This document shows, in pieces, positions 43,657 through 52,142 of a stretch of 64,000 nucleotides of DNA. The notes under the pieces are model-generated. The model had not been told where the DNA came from, searched no databases, and was given only the letters and a program-made list of their open reading frames with translations. Location of the stretch: positions 930,001-994,000 of the forward strand of contig NZ_CP168083.1 in NCBI RefSeq assembly GCF_049478495.1. Reading direction: 5' to 3'. Source of the DNA: P36-A1 sp049478495. Lineage in GTDB: Bacteria; Bacillota_I; Bacilli_A; JAJDGJ01. The position numbers were made by a program, and so were the translations under genes. Every line of letters starts with the position of its first letter. Within the stretch, counting starts at the first letter, position 1.

Positions 43657-44557
43657 TTTAAAAATAAATCAATGCATTAAACTATATCTACAATACTTAA
43701 AAGTTGAGAAAAAAGCTAGTGAAAATACCCTTTTAGGCTATAATAGAGATTTAAAATTATTCACTCTATTTATTGAAAGTAAAAACTTAGAATTCATAAT
43801 AGAGATTGATACAAACATTTTAAATGAATTTATAGCAACTTTATATGAAAAGAATTATTCTAAATCGACCATTGCTAGAAAAGTTAGTAACTTAAAATCA
43901 TTGTTTAAGTTTTTATACATTAAAAATTATTCAGCAACCAATCCAGCTGCAAGTCTTTTAATGCCAAAACAAGAGAAAAAATTACCTACCTTTTTAACAA
44001 AAGAAGAAACAACTAGATTTATTGCTTCTTTTGATGCAGATACTCTGCTAAGTAAAAGAAATTTTGTTATGGTACTATTAATGTACTATACTGGAACTAG
44101 AGTTAGTGAACTAGTAAATTTAAAAATTGAACAACTATATTTAAGTGATGGCTATCTTAAAATTCATGGAAAAGGTAGCAAAGAAAGAATAATACCTTTA
44201 AATAGTGAAATGCTTAATATTCTAAATGAGTATATAAATACAACAAGAAATGATATTTTAAAAATGAATGAAAGCTTATTTGTATTTGTAAATCAAAAGG
44301 GTAAGGCTATAAGTAGAGAAGGCTTTTTTAAGATAGTTAAAAAGCATGCACTTAAAGCTAATATTCATAAAAGTATATCTCCACATACCTTAAGACACTC
44401 TTTTGCAACACATTTACTTGGAAATGGCATAGATCTTAGAAGTGTTCAAACTTTATTAGGTCATAGTAATATAGTTACTACTCAAATATATACACATGTA
44501 GATAATGAACAAAAACATAATGATTATAAAAAGTATCATCCCTTAGAAATGAAATAA
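43643..44557 (+). CDS. XerC/XerD-type tyrosine recombinase
   Basis: This 304-residue site-specific recombinase is of chromosome-dimer resolution type. The N-terminal SAM-like domain spans about 8-95. The catalytic residues are Arg in YTGTRVSELVNL, Lys in KIHGKGSKERI, the HTLRHSFATHLL box, the His of LLGHSNIVTT and the Tyr nucleophile in QIYTHV. It overlaps recN by 14 bp at the end of the nusB operon. Whether it acts as XerC or XerD, or alone, cannot be told. No dif-like site was found nearby. Confidence 0.92.
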   Translation: MQTNNLKINQCIKLYLQYLKVEKKASENTLLGYNRDLKLFTLFIESKNLEFIIEIDTNILNEFIATLYEKNYSKSTIARKVSNLKSLFKFLYIKNYSATNPAASLLMPKQEKKLPTFLTKEETTRFIASFDADTLLSKRNFVMVLLMYYTGTRVSELVNLKIEQLYLSDGYLKIHGKGSKERIIPLNSEMLNILNEYINTTRNDILKMNESLFVFVNQKGKAISREGFFKIVKKHALKANIHKSISPHTLRHSFATHLLGNGIDLRSVQTLLGHSNIVTTQIYTHVDNEQKHNDYKKYHPLEMK

Positions 44558-44720
44558 AATTATTATATTAATTATAAAAGGGGAATCTAAGTTATACTTT
44601 ATTTATTGTTTTAATCAAATATAGTATCAATAACAATAAAATATTACATAGTTAAAAACAATAAATTCAACTATAAATATTTTATTAATAATCTAATTTA
44701 ATTAATAGATAAACAAAAAT

Positions 44721-44746
44721 AAAAAAGGGCGATTGCCCTTTTTTTT
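44721..44746. terminator. Bidirectional terminator
   Basis: AAAAAAGGGC/GCCCTTTTTT with loop GATT is flanked by T residues. It closes the gene at 44757 on the minus strand and can catch plus-strand read-through from the recombinase gene. Confidence 0.9.
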
Positions 44747-44756
44747 ATAGTTATAA

Positions 44757-45350
44757 TTATTTAATACCAGCATCTTTTTTTACAAAATCAAAAAATGCTT
44801 TAGTATATGATTCCTGCATACCAGTAACACTATCTGAATTAATAACAGTCCATGAAACTAAATCAGCAATTTTACCATCTTTATAATAAACTAATTGCGG
44901 TGATTTTAATTCCATAGGATTAACAGTTTCATCTTTAGTCCAAGTATCTATTAAAAATCTTTTAGCAACAGGCTTTCTTAAATCATGGTTTACTAAGCCA
45001 TCTGGTAACTCTTTATCTAAGTCAATAACATATATCATATCATTTATAGATTCATTGTCTAAATAGTTATCAAACGAATTAAGTTCAAATAAACGTGCAT
45101 CTCCACAGTTTACAGACCAGGCAAAATAAGCAATAACTTTATCACCACTTTTAATTTTAGCATCTAATTCATCCATAGTTTTAACATTTAAAGTTTTAAA
45201 CTTAGTTTTTTCAATACCTGCTAATTGAGATTCTTTTAATTTTTCAGCTTTTTGATCATCAGATAATAAAATATCACTTTTATAAATTCCAAATGCAGCT
45301 ATAAATAGTGCTATTATTACAATTACAATTCCTTTAGTTTTTTTATTCAT
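44757..45350 (-). CDS. Membrane-anchored thioredoxin-like protein lacking the second Cys
   Basis: In 197 residues, an N-terminal membrane anchor (about 7-24) is followed by a thioredoxin-like domain from about residue 52. The active-site region is VIAYFAWSVNCGDARLFEL, with C82 but A85 where redox-active relatives have CxxC. The SPQLVYYKDGKIADLVSW part corresponds to the cis-Pro strand. It resembles the bacteriocin-accessory or PedC-like thioredoxin group. With one Cys it cannot make the usual disulfide and may act as a monothiol or in binding only. Confidence 0.75.
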   Translation of the reverse strand: MNKKTKGIVIVIIALFIAAFGIYKSDILLSDDQKAEKLKESQLAGIEKTKFKTLNVKTMDELDAKIKSGDKVIAYFAWSVNCGDARLFELNSFDNYLDNESINDMIYVIDLDKELPDGLVNHDLRKPVAKRFLIDTWTKDETVNPMELKSPQLVYYKDGKIADLVSWTVINSDSVTGMQESYTKAFFDFVKKDAGIK

Positions 45351-45427
45351 ATAAGTACCCCTTCAATTTAGTTAACATAATATATATTATACGAAGTTAT
45401 ATATAAAAGAATAACGTGTAAATAATG

Positions 45428-45619
45428 CTAAATATCCTTTTGAAATTTATATACTTTCGTAGTAATAATTACATATATTATAGCAAATGCTATCTCTGAT
45501 GTAAAACTTTTATCTAATATATAATTATATACAAATGATGATCCTTCCATTACAATAAATAACCCAACACATATTGAAAACATTATTTCTATTTGTTTAT
45601 CATATTTTTCTAAAAACAT
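45428..45619 (-). CDS. Small two-helix membrane protein
   Basis: The product has 63 residues from the ATG at 45619, chosen over an upstream ATG because AAGGAGC stands 5 bases before it. Two hydrophobic segments (about 10-30 and 38-55) enclose a short charged loop, and the C-terminus is KVYKFQKDI. The topology resembles small accessory membrane proteins. No family was recognised. It lies between the thioredoxin-like protein and HtrA on the same strand. Confidence 0.6.
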   Translation of the reverse strand: MFLEKYDKQIEIMFSICVGLFIVMEGSSFVYNYILDKSFTSEIAFAIIYVIITTKVYKFQKDI

Positions 45620-45715
45620 ATTATCAGCTCCTTGAATATATAATAACATTACACCAATCAATTATACTGTCATATGAGAAGAATAAAAATTAATATTACA
45701 TAAATAGTGTTAACT

Positions 45716-45752
45716 AAAAAAATACTTCTAGCTTTTTGCTAAAAGTATTTTT
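45716..45752 (-). terminator. Terminator of htrA
   Basis: AAAATACTT/AAGTATTTT with inner AGC/GCT pairing and flanking A/T tracts lies 6 bp after the htrA stop on the minus strand. Confidence 0.75.
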
Positions 45753-45757
45753 ATTTT

Positions 45758-46852
45758 TTATAAAGTTACTGTTATATTTACTTCTTTTCCATTTCTTGAA
45801 ACCACTAAATTCAATTTCTCTTTTGTTTTAGTTGCATATAATGCAGATGTAAATATTGAAGTTGAAGTAATCTCTTTGTCATTTACTTTTACAATAATAT
45901 CATTTTCTTTCAATCCAGCTTTAGCAGCTGCTGAGTTTTTAGTAACCTCTGCAACTATTATAGCTCCATCTGGCATTTTGTCTGTAATTCCATATTCAGA
46001 ATATGCATATTCAGGTATGTTAGCAATTGAATAATAAGATATTCCTAAAGTTGGACGATCTACTTTACCATTTTTCTCTAATTGTTCAATGATTGATGTA
46101 GCTTCATTTGCAGGAATTGCAAATCCCATTCCTTCATAGCCTTCCATTGAAATTTTAGATGTATTAACTCCTACTAATTGCCCTGCCATATTTATTAATG
46201 GTCCACCACTGTTACCAGGATTTATAGTAGTATCAGTTTGAATTACTTGCATAACATAATCTGGATCACCATCATTGTTAGAATCAGTTTCAATTTGACG
46301 ATCTAATCCAGAAATAATACCTTTAGTTACTGTTCCTTTAAATGTAATATCTAAAGGTGATCCAATTGCAATTACAGTCTCACCAGCTTGTAATGCTCCA
46401 GAATCTCCAATTGGAAGTGTTTGTACTTTGAAGTCAGTTTTAACTTTTAATAATGCTAAATCAGAAATAGAATCACTACCAACTACAGTAGCAGTTTCTT
46501 CTTTCCCATTAGAAAACAAGACTTTTATTTCTACACCATCTCCATTATCAACAACATGATGATTAGTAAGAATTCTAGTATCACCATTACTTGAGCTAAT
46601 AATTGATCCACTACCATTTCCAATTAAACGGTTTTTTTGATACAAAGCTACAGTAACAACACTATCTTCAACCTTTTTTACTAATTCAGTTGTATCATCA
46701 GAAATTGTAATTGATTCTGATTTTGATGTTGTTGAAGTCGATGATCCTGTAGAACCATTATACATTTGAACTATCATGATAGTATTAATAAAAAATAATA
46801 TAACTAAAACAATAACGATAATATAAAGTGGTTTAGTTTGTTTGTTGTTCAT
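45758..46852 (-). CDS. htrA: HtrA-type membrane serine protease
   Basis: This 364-residue envelope quality-control protease has an N-terminal membrane anchor (about 8-29), a Ser/Thr linker, and a trypsin-like domain with His in ILTNHHVV, Asp in SISDLALLKV and Ser in NPGNSGGPLI. One PDZ domain follows at about 265-360 (AKAGLKENDIIVKVNDKEI). It acts outside the membrane on misfolded proteins. GGAGAG precedes the ATG. A WYL regulator gene lies upstream on the same strand but is separately spaced. Confidence 0.95.
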   Translation of the reverse strand: MNNKQTKPLYIIVIVLVILFFINTIMIVQMYNGSTGSSTSTTSKSESITISDDTTELVKKVEDSVVTVALYQKNRLIGNGSGSIISSSNGDTRILTNHHVVDNGDGVEIKVLFSNGKEETATVVGSDSISDLALLKVKTDFKVQTLPIGDSGALQAGETVIAIGSPLDITFKGTVTKGIISGLDRQIETDSNNDGDPDYVMQVIQTDTTINPGNSGGPLINMAGQLVGVNTSKISMEGYEGMGFAIPANEATSIIEQLEKNGKVDRPTLGISYYSIANIPEYAYSEYGITDKMPDGAIIVAEVTKNSAAAKAGLKENDIIVKVNDKEITSTSIFTSALYATKTKEKLNLVVSRNGKEVNITVTL

Positions 46853-46903
46853 CTTTCACTCTCCTATCTCAATTTACATGAATAATTATATACATACCTT
46901 GTG

Positions 46904-47866
46904 TTATTCGTGTGATATGCCAGTGTAGAACTCATGCATCTTTGAAACAATGTCTGAAATTTCGTTTACAAGCCCTTCAGGCTTTAATAACTTTGCATTT
47001 GCACCTAAAGATAAAATTAAGCCAATGGCGTTGTAACGACCTTCTATAGTTGTTTTCAGTATAAGTGTATCATGAGATGACCATTCATAGACAGGATTTA
47101 GCCCTATCATTTTTTCACTTAGTGAAACTGCAGTTGGACCGTAAGCTTCAATAACAATATCAAAACTTTCTAATTTAATAATTGAAGTCTTTCCAATATA
47201 ATCAGCAGGATTGAAATCTTCATCATAGTAAAATGGTTGATCATCTAATTTTTTTACATGAGACATACGTGCTGATAATTTGTATATTTTAAATTTTTTA
47301 TTACTACTTTCATCTCTTGCAATAAGATACCAGAAATTTTGATATCTAATCAATTCATATGGATGAACAATAATTTTTTTCTTAGTTTTACTTTGAATAG
47401 AATTATATACCATTTCAACTTTTTTTCTTTCAGAAATTGCAAGAGATAATAATTTATAATATTGATCTATTAAATCAATATCTTTTGGTTTAGCATTATG
47501 AATATAAGATTCATGTAATACATCTGAGTTATCAAAATTAGCTTTTATTTTAATAAGTGCATCATTGAAATCTTTTAAATGGAAAAAGCCACTGTTTTTT
47601 AAAAAATCGTATGATCTTAATAAAGCTGTTTTTTCATTACTAGATAAATTTAACGTTGGTAATACAGCATTATCATCTAAATAGTATCCACCATTTTTAC
47701 CATTTTGATACTCAATATTATATCCAGCATCGTACAAATCTCTTCGATATTCGATAATATTTCTTGGATTTGTATCAATTATAGATGCTAATTCATCTTT
47801 TTTATACTTTCTTCCATCTTTTAATACTTCAAGCATTTTAATTGTTTTAGCTGTTCTGTTTGACAT
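46904..47866 (-). CDS. WYL-domain transcriptional regulator
   Basis: In 320 residues, the N-terminal winged helix (about 1-60) has the YafY/DeoR-type pattern KDELASIIDTNPRNIIEYRRDL. The WYL domain at about 140-225 shows VHPYELIRYQNFWYLIARDE and LSARMSHVKKL. A C-terminal WCX-like extension ends the protein. WYL proteins sense nucleic acids or nucleotides and control stress or defence genes. The target is not obvious; htrA 50 bp downstream is a candidate. Confidence 0.93.
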   Translation of the reverse strand: MSNRTAKTIKMLEVLKDGRKYKKDELASIIDTNPRNIIEYRRDLYDAGYNIEYQNGKNGGYYLDDNAVLPTLNLSSNEKTALLRSYDFLKNSGFFHLKDFNDALIKIKANFDNSDVLHESYIHNAKPKDIDLIDQYYKLLSLAISERKKVEMVYNSIQSKTKKKIIVHPYELIRYQNFWYLIARDESSNKKFKIYKLSARMSHVKKLDDQPFYYDEDFNPADYIGKTSIIKLESFDIVIEAYGPTAVSLSEKMIGLNPVYEWSSHDTLILKTTIEGRYNAIGLILSLGANAKLLKPEGLVNEISDIVSKMHEFYTGISHE

Positions 47867-47998
47867 TTATAAAATCCCCCTATTACTTGATATCTTAATT
47901 ATAACATAGATAGTGTTAAGGATTACAAAATTGCTAATTATTTTCTTGTAAAACAGTATTTTTATTGACTTTTGTTAATGAGTTATTATTTAGTTATT

Positions 47999-48032
47999 AA
48001 AAAAACGCTAATCTGTTTTATGATAGCGTTTT
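47999..48032 (-). terminator. Terminator of the CDF gene
   Basis: AAAAACGCTA/TAGCGTTTT with a 13-nt loop lies just after the stop at 48037 on the minus strand. Confidence 0.8.
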
Positions 48033-48036
48033 GGTA

Positions 48037-48924
48037 TTAATTATCTATTGCACTTTCATCATGTGGTTCTACATGAATTATTACATTGGTATTTGGATTT
48101 ATTGTTTTTTGAATACTATTTTCAATATCATGACTTAAAGCATGTGCTCTAGAAACACTCATGTTTGGATCTACTTCAATATGTAAATCTAAATGCATAT
48201 CATCTTCTATTCCACGACTTTTAATCATATGAGTATCTTTTACTTCTTTAAATGAATAAACAATCTTTTTTACTTGTTCTTCATTAATAACTTTTTGATC
48301 TACTAAAACTTTAGTAGCTTCACTTATTATTTCTATTCCTGCTTTTAAAATAAATATTGCAACAACCATTGCCATTATCTTATCAAAGTATGGTGGTAAA
48401 TTAAAATATTTAATTCCAATAATAGATATTATAACAGATATTGAAACATATACATCCGACATAGTATGTGCAGCATCACTAATCAAGAAACTACTATTTA
48501 ATTCATTTCCCATTTTTCTTTCATATGATGTTACAAATAAATTAATTATTAAAGTTGTAATCATGACTAAAATACTAATAGTACTTAAATTAATAGCTTC
48601 AACTCTATCAAAGTTAACAATATTCTCCTTGATAATGTTATAACTCATTAATAACAGTACAAAACCAATAAATAGTGATATGATATTCTCAATTTTCTTA
48701 TGACCGTATGGATGCTCTTTATCTGCAGGTTTATAAGCAAAACTAAGAGCAACTACACCAACAATATTATTTAAACCATCAGTTAATGAATGTAACCCAT
48801 CTGTTGCTATTGCATTTGAGTTTGTTGTATAACCAATAATAATCTTTAATCCAGAAACTAGAAAGTTTAATAACATTATGACAATTAAAACTTTTTTGAT
48901 TTTTTTATAATTAGAACTTTGCAT
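48037..48924 (-). CDS. Cation diffusion facilitator metal exporter
   Basis: This 295-residue divalent-metal/proton antiporter has six membrane segments, at about 10-200. The metal site uses two HxxxD motifs: HSLTDG in segment 2 and SDAAHTMSD in segment 5. The cytoplasmic C-terminal domain (about 205-295) carries HIEVDPNMSVSRAHALSHDIE and a closing HVEPHDE. Exported metals are Zn, Mn or Fe in relatives. It lies 1 bp after the upstream unknown gene, so the two are co-transcribed. Confidence 0.95.
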   Translation of the reverse strand: MQSSNYKKIKKVLIVIMLLNFLVSGLKIIIGYTTNSNAIATDGLHSLTDGLNNIVGVVALSFAYKPADKEHPYGHKKIENIISLFIGFVLLLMSYNIIKENIVNFDRVEAINLSTISILVMITTLIINLFVTSYERKMGNELNSSFLISDAAHTMSDVYVSISVIISIIGIKYFNLPPYFDKIMAMVVAIFILKAGIEIISEATKVLVDQKVINEEQVKKIVYSFKEVKDTHMIKSRGIEDDMHLDLHIEVDPNMSVSRAHALSHDIENSIQKTINPNTNVIIHVEPHDESAIDN

Positions 48925-48925
48925 A

Positions 48926-49321
48926 TTACCTCCAAAGATTAATGATTAACAATAAATCATTTTCAAAAAATTCTACAGTAAATGAATCATCTTTCATTAA
49001 CTCAATTAAGTAACTATTTTTTTCAATTTCATAATCTTTATTTACAATAATACTTAGATTAAAATTATCTTTTGAAAAAAAGTACTTTATTTTAGGAAAA
49101 ACTAAATCTATATATTTTTGAGTAATAACTATATTATCATAACATGGATAAATAAGTCTTTTCTTTCCACTAACATAATCATCTATTAATATATTTCTTT
49201 GTTTTGATGAAGGATTTTTAGAAATCATTTCAACATCAGTTGTTTCATCTATAAAATAATTAACATCACTAAATAACAATACTTCTGTTAAATCATAATT
49301 TAAGCCTTTTAATTTTTTCAT
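48926..49321 (-). CDS. Hypothetical protein upstream of the CDF exporter
   Basis: The product has 131 residues from the ATG at 49321, preceded by AAAGGAG. A longer frame would run into the rpsU terminator. The protein is soluble and mixed helix and strand, rich in Ser, Asp, Tyr and Phe. It contains PSSKQRNILIDDYVSGKKRL and ends SFTVEFFENDLLLIINLWR. No family was recognised. Direct abutment to the CDF gene suggests a linked role, but no metal-binding cluster is visible. Confidence 0.6.
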   Translation of the reverse strand: MKKLKGLNYDLTEVLLFSDVNYFIDETTDVEMISKNPSSKQRNILIDDYVSGKKRLIYPCYDNIVITQKYIDLVFPKIKYFFSKDNFNLSIIVNKDYEIEKNSYLIELMKDDSFTVEFFENDLLLIINLWR

Positions 49322-49336
49322 AAATTCTCCTTTTTT

Positions 49337-49364
49337 AATAAAAAAAAGCACGACCGTGCTTTTC
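49337..49364. terminator. Terminator of rpsU
   Basis: AAAAAAAGCAC/GTGCTTTT around GACC lies 11 bp after the rpsU stop on the minus strand. It also isolates the gene at 48926. Confidence 0.8.
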
Positions 49365-49374
49365 ATGAATTATT

Positions 49375-49548
49375 CTAGAACTTCTTCTTACGAGCTTCTT
49401 CAGATTTTAATTTTTTTCTTACTCCGGGTTTAACGTAGTATTCTCTTTTACGAGCTTCTTGAAGAGTACCAGTTTTAGAAACTTGTCTTTTAAAACGACG
49501 AAGAGCATCATCTAATGATTCATTTCCTCTTACTTCTACTTTTGCCAT
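49375..49548 (-). CDS. rpsU: 30S ribosomal protein S21
   Basis: This 57-residue basic protein of the small subunit, involved in translation initiation, starts AKVEVRGNESLDDALRRFKR and ends RKKLKSEEARKKKF, fully matching S21. GGGAGG precedes the ATG. It is monocistronic between its own promoter and a terminator. In Bacillus it lies next to yqeY, which is not here. Confidence 0.97.
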   Translation of the reverse strand: MAKVEVRGNESLDDALRRFKRQVSKTGTLQEARKREYYVKPGVRKKLKSEEARKKKF

Positions 49549-49585
49549 GTAAACTAGCCTCCCTTCTACGTAAACTTACATTGAT

Positions 49586-49614
49586 ATTATATGTTATTTA
49601 TTAAGATAAATCAA
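49586..49614 (-). promoter_or_regulatory. Promoter of rpsU
   Basis: On the minus strand TTGATT, a 17-bp spacer and TATAAT form a good sigma-A promoter about 40 bp before the ATG. Confidence 0.8.
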
Positions 49615-49767
49615 GAGATTACTTAATAAAAATATCATAAAATGCGTTAAACTACAATATTTAAATGTATTGATGTTCAAAATTAAAAATTATCGACAAA
49701 ACTTAATAGAATTATAATAAATGTCATTATTTTTACATATATTTTAAGTTTTATATCTTAATTTGTA

Positions 49768-49776
49768 TGATATAAT
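49768..49776 (+). promoter_or_regulatory. Extended -10 promoter of the yjjI operon
   Basis: TGATATAAT (TG-n-TATAAT) stands 24 bp before the ATG at 49799. No -35 box and no clear redox-regulator site (for example Rex or FNR type) were recognised in the 250 bp upstream. Confidence 0.55.
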
Positions 49777-49798
49777 TATAACATAAGGAAGTGAAAAT

Positions 49799-51310
49799 AT
49801 GAATTCAAATAAAAAGGATTTATTAGATGTATTTACATCAGATAGTTTAACATATCAGCAAAAACTATATACAATAGCTAATGTTGCAGAGCGCTATTTC
49901 GATGCAAGAGATGTGTTAGGTTTAACAAACGAAGAATATGGTTACATTGAAAATGATTATATTTGTGATTTAAATGAAGGTAATCTACCATATAGACCAA
50001 GATATATAGTACCTGATTATGAAGTATTGCTTAAAAATGGAGTTAAATTTTTAGAATTAGATGCTCCAACTGATTTAGATGAAGTTTTAGATTATCTATT
50101 AATATTGTATTCACATGTACCAAGTGTTACATCATTCCCTGTGTTTATTGGTTATTTAGATCGTTTAATTAACCCCTTCTTAACTGGTGATGATGCAGCA
50201 GATCAAAAGAAAATTAAAAGATTTTTAAATCATATTGATAAAACTGTTACTGATTCATTTTGTCATGCGGATTTAGGTCCAGTATGTAATAAAGCAACAA
50301 CACTAATTTTAAATGCAGTTTTAGAGTTGGATAATCCAACACCAAATATGTCATTTTTATATAACAAAGGTATTAGTGATGAAGAAACATATACTTTAGC
50401 AATTAAAGCTGGTTTACTAAAATCTAAACCTAGTATTGCTAATGATAAATACTATGCAAGTGAAAATGATCGTTATGCAATAGTAAGTTGTTATAATTGT
50501 TTACCAGAACAAGGTGGTGCTTTTACTCTTACAAGATTAAGATTAGGAACTATTGCTAGTGACTTTGATAATCTAGATGATTTTTTACAAGAACTAGATA
50601 AAATAGTAACAGCTAATTTAAGTATTATTGATAAAAAAATAGACTTTATTGTTAATAAATCTAATTTCTTTAAAACAAGCTTTTTAGAAGCAGAAGGATT
50701 TATTTCAAAAGATCGATTTGTTGGTATGCTTGGTATTGTTGGATTATTTGAGTGTGTTAATCATTTTGTGAAAGCTAAAACTATGCAAGAACAGTTTGGT
50801 TTTAGTGAGGAAGCAGATAAACTAGCTCATAAAATTTTATCATTTATTGAAAGTAGAATAAAAAGTCATTATGCACCTTATTCAATGGGAAATAAGTATT
50901 GGTTCCATGCTCAAGTAGGAGCTTCATTAAGCGATGAGGATTATAATAATACTCCAGCTCATAGATTAAAAGTTAATCAAGAACCAATGATTTATGACCA
51001 CATTAAACAAATAGCTCCATTCCATAAATATTTTCCAAGTGGAGTTGGTGATTTATTTGCATTTGATCAAACATTTTCTAGTAAACCAGAAGCTCTTAAG
51101 CCAATCATTGATGCTGCTTTCAAATATGGTATGAGATATATTTCTGTCTATCAAGAAAATACTGATTTAATTCGTGTTACCGGTTATTTAGTGAAAAAAT
51201 CAGAAGTATCAAAATTTGAAGAAGGTACACCTGTATTAAGAGATACTGAAGCATTTGGTGAAGGTACTAATAGATGTGCTAATGTTTTCGCAAGAAAAGT
51301 CAAATTTTAA
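49799..51310 (+). CDS. yjjI: YjjI-family glycyl radical enzyme
   Basis: This 503-residue protein of the YjjI group of glycyl radical enzymes works only without oxygen. The radical-bearing residue is probably G462 in LIRVTGYLV, matching the RVxGY consensus. The thiyl site is likely C231 or C234 in SCYNCLPEQGG. The family's reaction is, to my knowledge, not settled; in E. coli its gene lies next to the deo nucleoside genes. The activase YjjW is encoded next, with a 1-bp stop/start overlap. Confidence 0.93.
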   Translation: MNSNKKDLLDVFTSDSLTYQQKLYTIANVAERYFDARDVLGLTNEEYGYIENDYICDLNEGNLPYRPRYIVPDYEVLLKNGVKFLELDAPTDLDEVLDYLLILYSHVPSVTSFPVFIGYLDRLINPFLTGDDAADQKKIKRFLNHIDKTVTDSFCHADLGPVCNKATTLILNAVLELDNPTPNMSFLYNKGISDEETYTLAIKAGLLKSKPSIANDKYYASENDRYAIVSCYNCLPEQGGAFTLTRLRLGTIASDFDNLDDFLQELDKIVTANLSIIDKKIDFIVNKSNFFKTSFLEAEGFISKDRFVGMLGIVGLFECVNHFVKAKTMQEQFGFSEEADKLAHKILSFIESRIKSHYAPYSMGNKYWFHAQVGASLSDEDYNNTPAHRLKVNQEPMIYDHIKQIAPFHKYFPSGVGDLFAFDQTFSSKPEALKPIIDAAFKYGMRYISVYQENTDLIRVTGYLVKKSEVSKFEEGTPVLRDTEAFGEGTNRCANVFARKVKF

Positions 51311-52065
51311 TGCAAATTAATAATATAATACCCTTTTCAATTGTTGATGGTCCTGGAAATAGAATGGTTATATTCTTACAGGAGTGTAACTTAAATTGCC
51401 TGTATTGTCACAACTTTGAAACTATTAACAAGTGTAACAACTGTTTAAAATGCATAAATGTCTGCCCTACTAAATCTTTAACAAATATTAATGGTAAAGT
51501 GTCTTGGAATGAAGAAACTTGTATTAACTGTGATAAATGTATTTATGAGTGTGAATTTAGTTCTACTCCTAAAACTAAAGATCACACACCAAAAGAAGTT
51601 GCTTCAATGATTATAAAGTACAAAGATTTTATTGATGGAGTTACTTTTTCAGGTGGAGAATGTATGTTACAAGCTGATGATATTCTATCAGTAGTAAAAA
51701 TACTTAAACTTCATGATATTAATGTATTGATTGATTCTAATGGTTATTTTGATGTAAGTGCTAATGAAGAGTTGATTAAATTAGTAGATGGTTTTATGAT
51801 TGATATAAAATCATTAAATAAAAATTATCTATTAACAGGAGTTGACTATAGTAATTTAGAAACTATTGATTATTTAAATAAACTTAATAAGTTACATGAG
51901 CTTAGAACAGTTGATCTTTTAGATTCAGAAAGTAAGAAAGTTATTCAATATATCGAAAGTTTTATTGAAAAAAATCCAAGTGTTAAAAAAAGAATTAATA
52001 AACTATCTACTCAAAATTTAAAACAGTCAAGACTTGATAAACTAAATAATTATTTAAAATTATAA
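51310..52065 (+). CDS. yjjW: YjjW-type glycyl radical enzyme activase
   Basis: This 251-residue radical SAM enzyme installs the glycyl radical on YjjI. The SAM cluster cysteines are C26, C30 and C33 (ECNLNCLYC). Two ferredoxin-like clusters follow: C42, C45, C48, C52 and C71, C74, C77, C81, as in activases with a ferredoxin insert. The G-rich SGGECMLQ motif is present. The C-terminal part is short, and the strand after HELRTV seems to lack several residues. It is a clear partner by overlap and family. Confidence 0.9.
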   Translation: MQINNIIPFSIVDGPGNRMVIFLQECNLNCLYCHNFETINKCNNCLKCINVCPTKSLTNINGKVSWNEETCINCDKCIYECEFSSTPKTKDHTPKEVASMIIKYKDFIDGVTFSGGECMLQADDILSVVKILKLHDINVLIDSNGYFDVSANEELIKLVDGFMIDIKSLNKNYLLTGVDYSNLETIDYLNKLNKLHELRTVDLLDSESKKVIQYIESFIEKNPSVKKRINKLSTQNLKQSRLDKLNNYLKL

Positions 52066-52090
52066 GTGCCTTTTATAGGCACTTTTTTTA
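52064..52090 (+). terminator. Terminator of the yjjI-yjjW operon
   Basis: AAGTGCCT/AGGCACTT with loop TTTAT followed by a T-run overlaps the yjjW stop. Confidence 0.85.
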
Positions 52091-52142
52091 TTATTAAAGT
52101 ATTATCAAAGTATGTTTTATAATAATGAAAGTAGGTGTAAAA

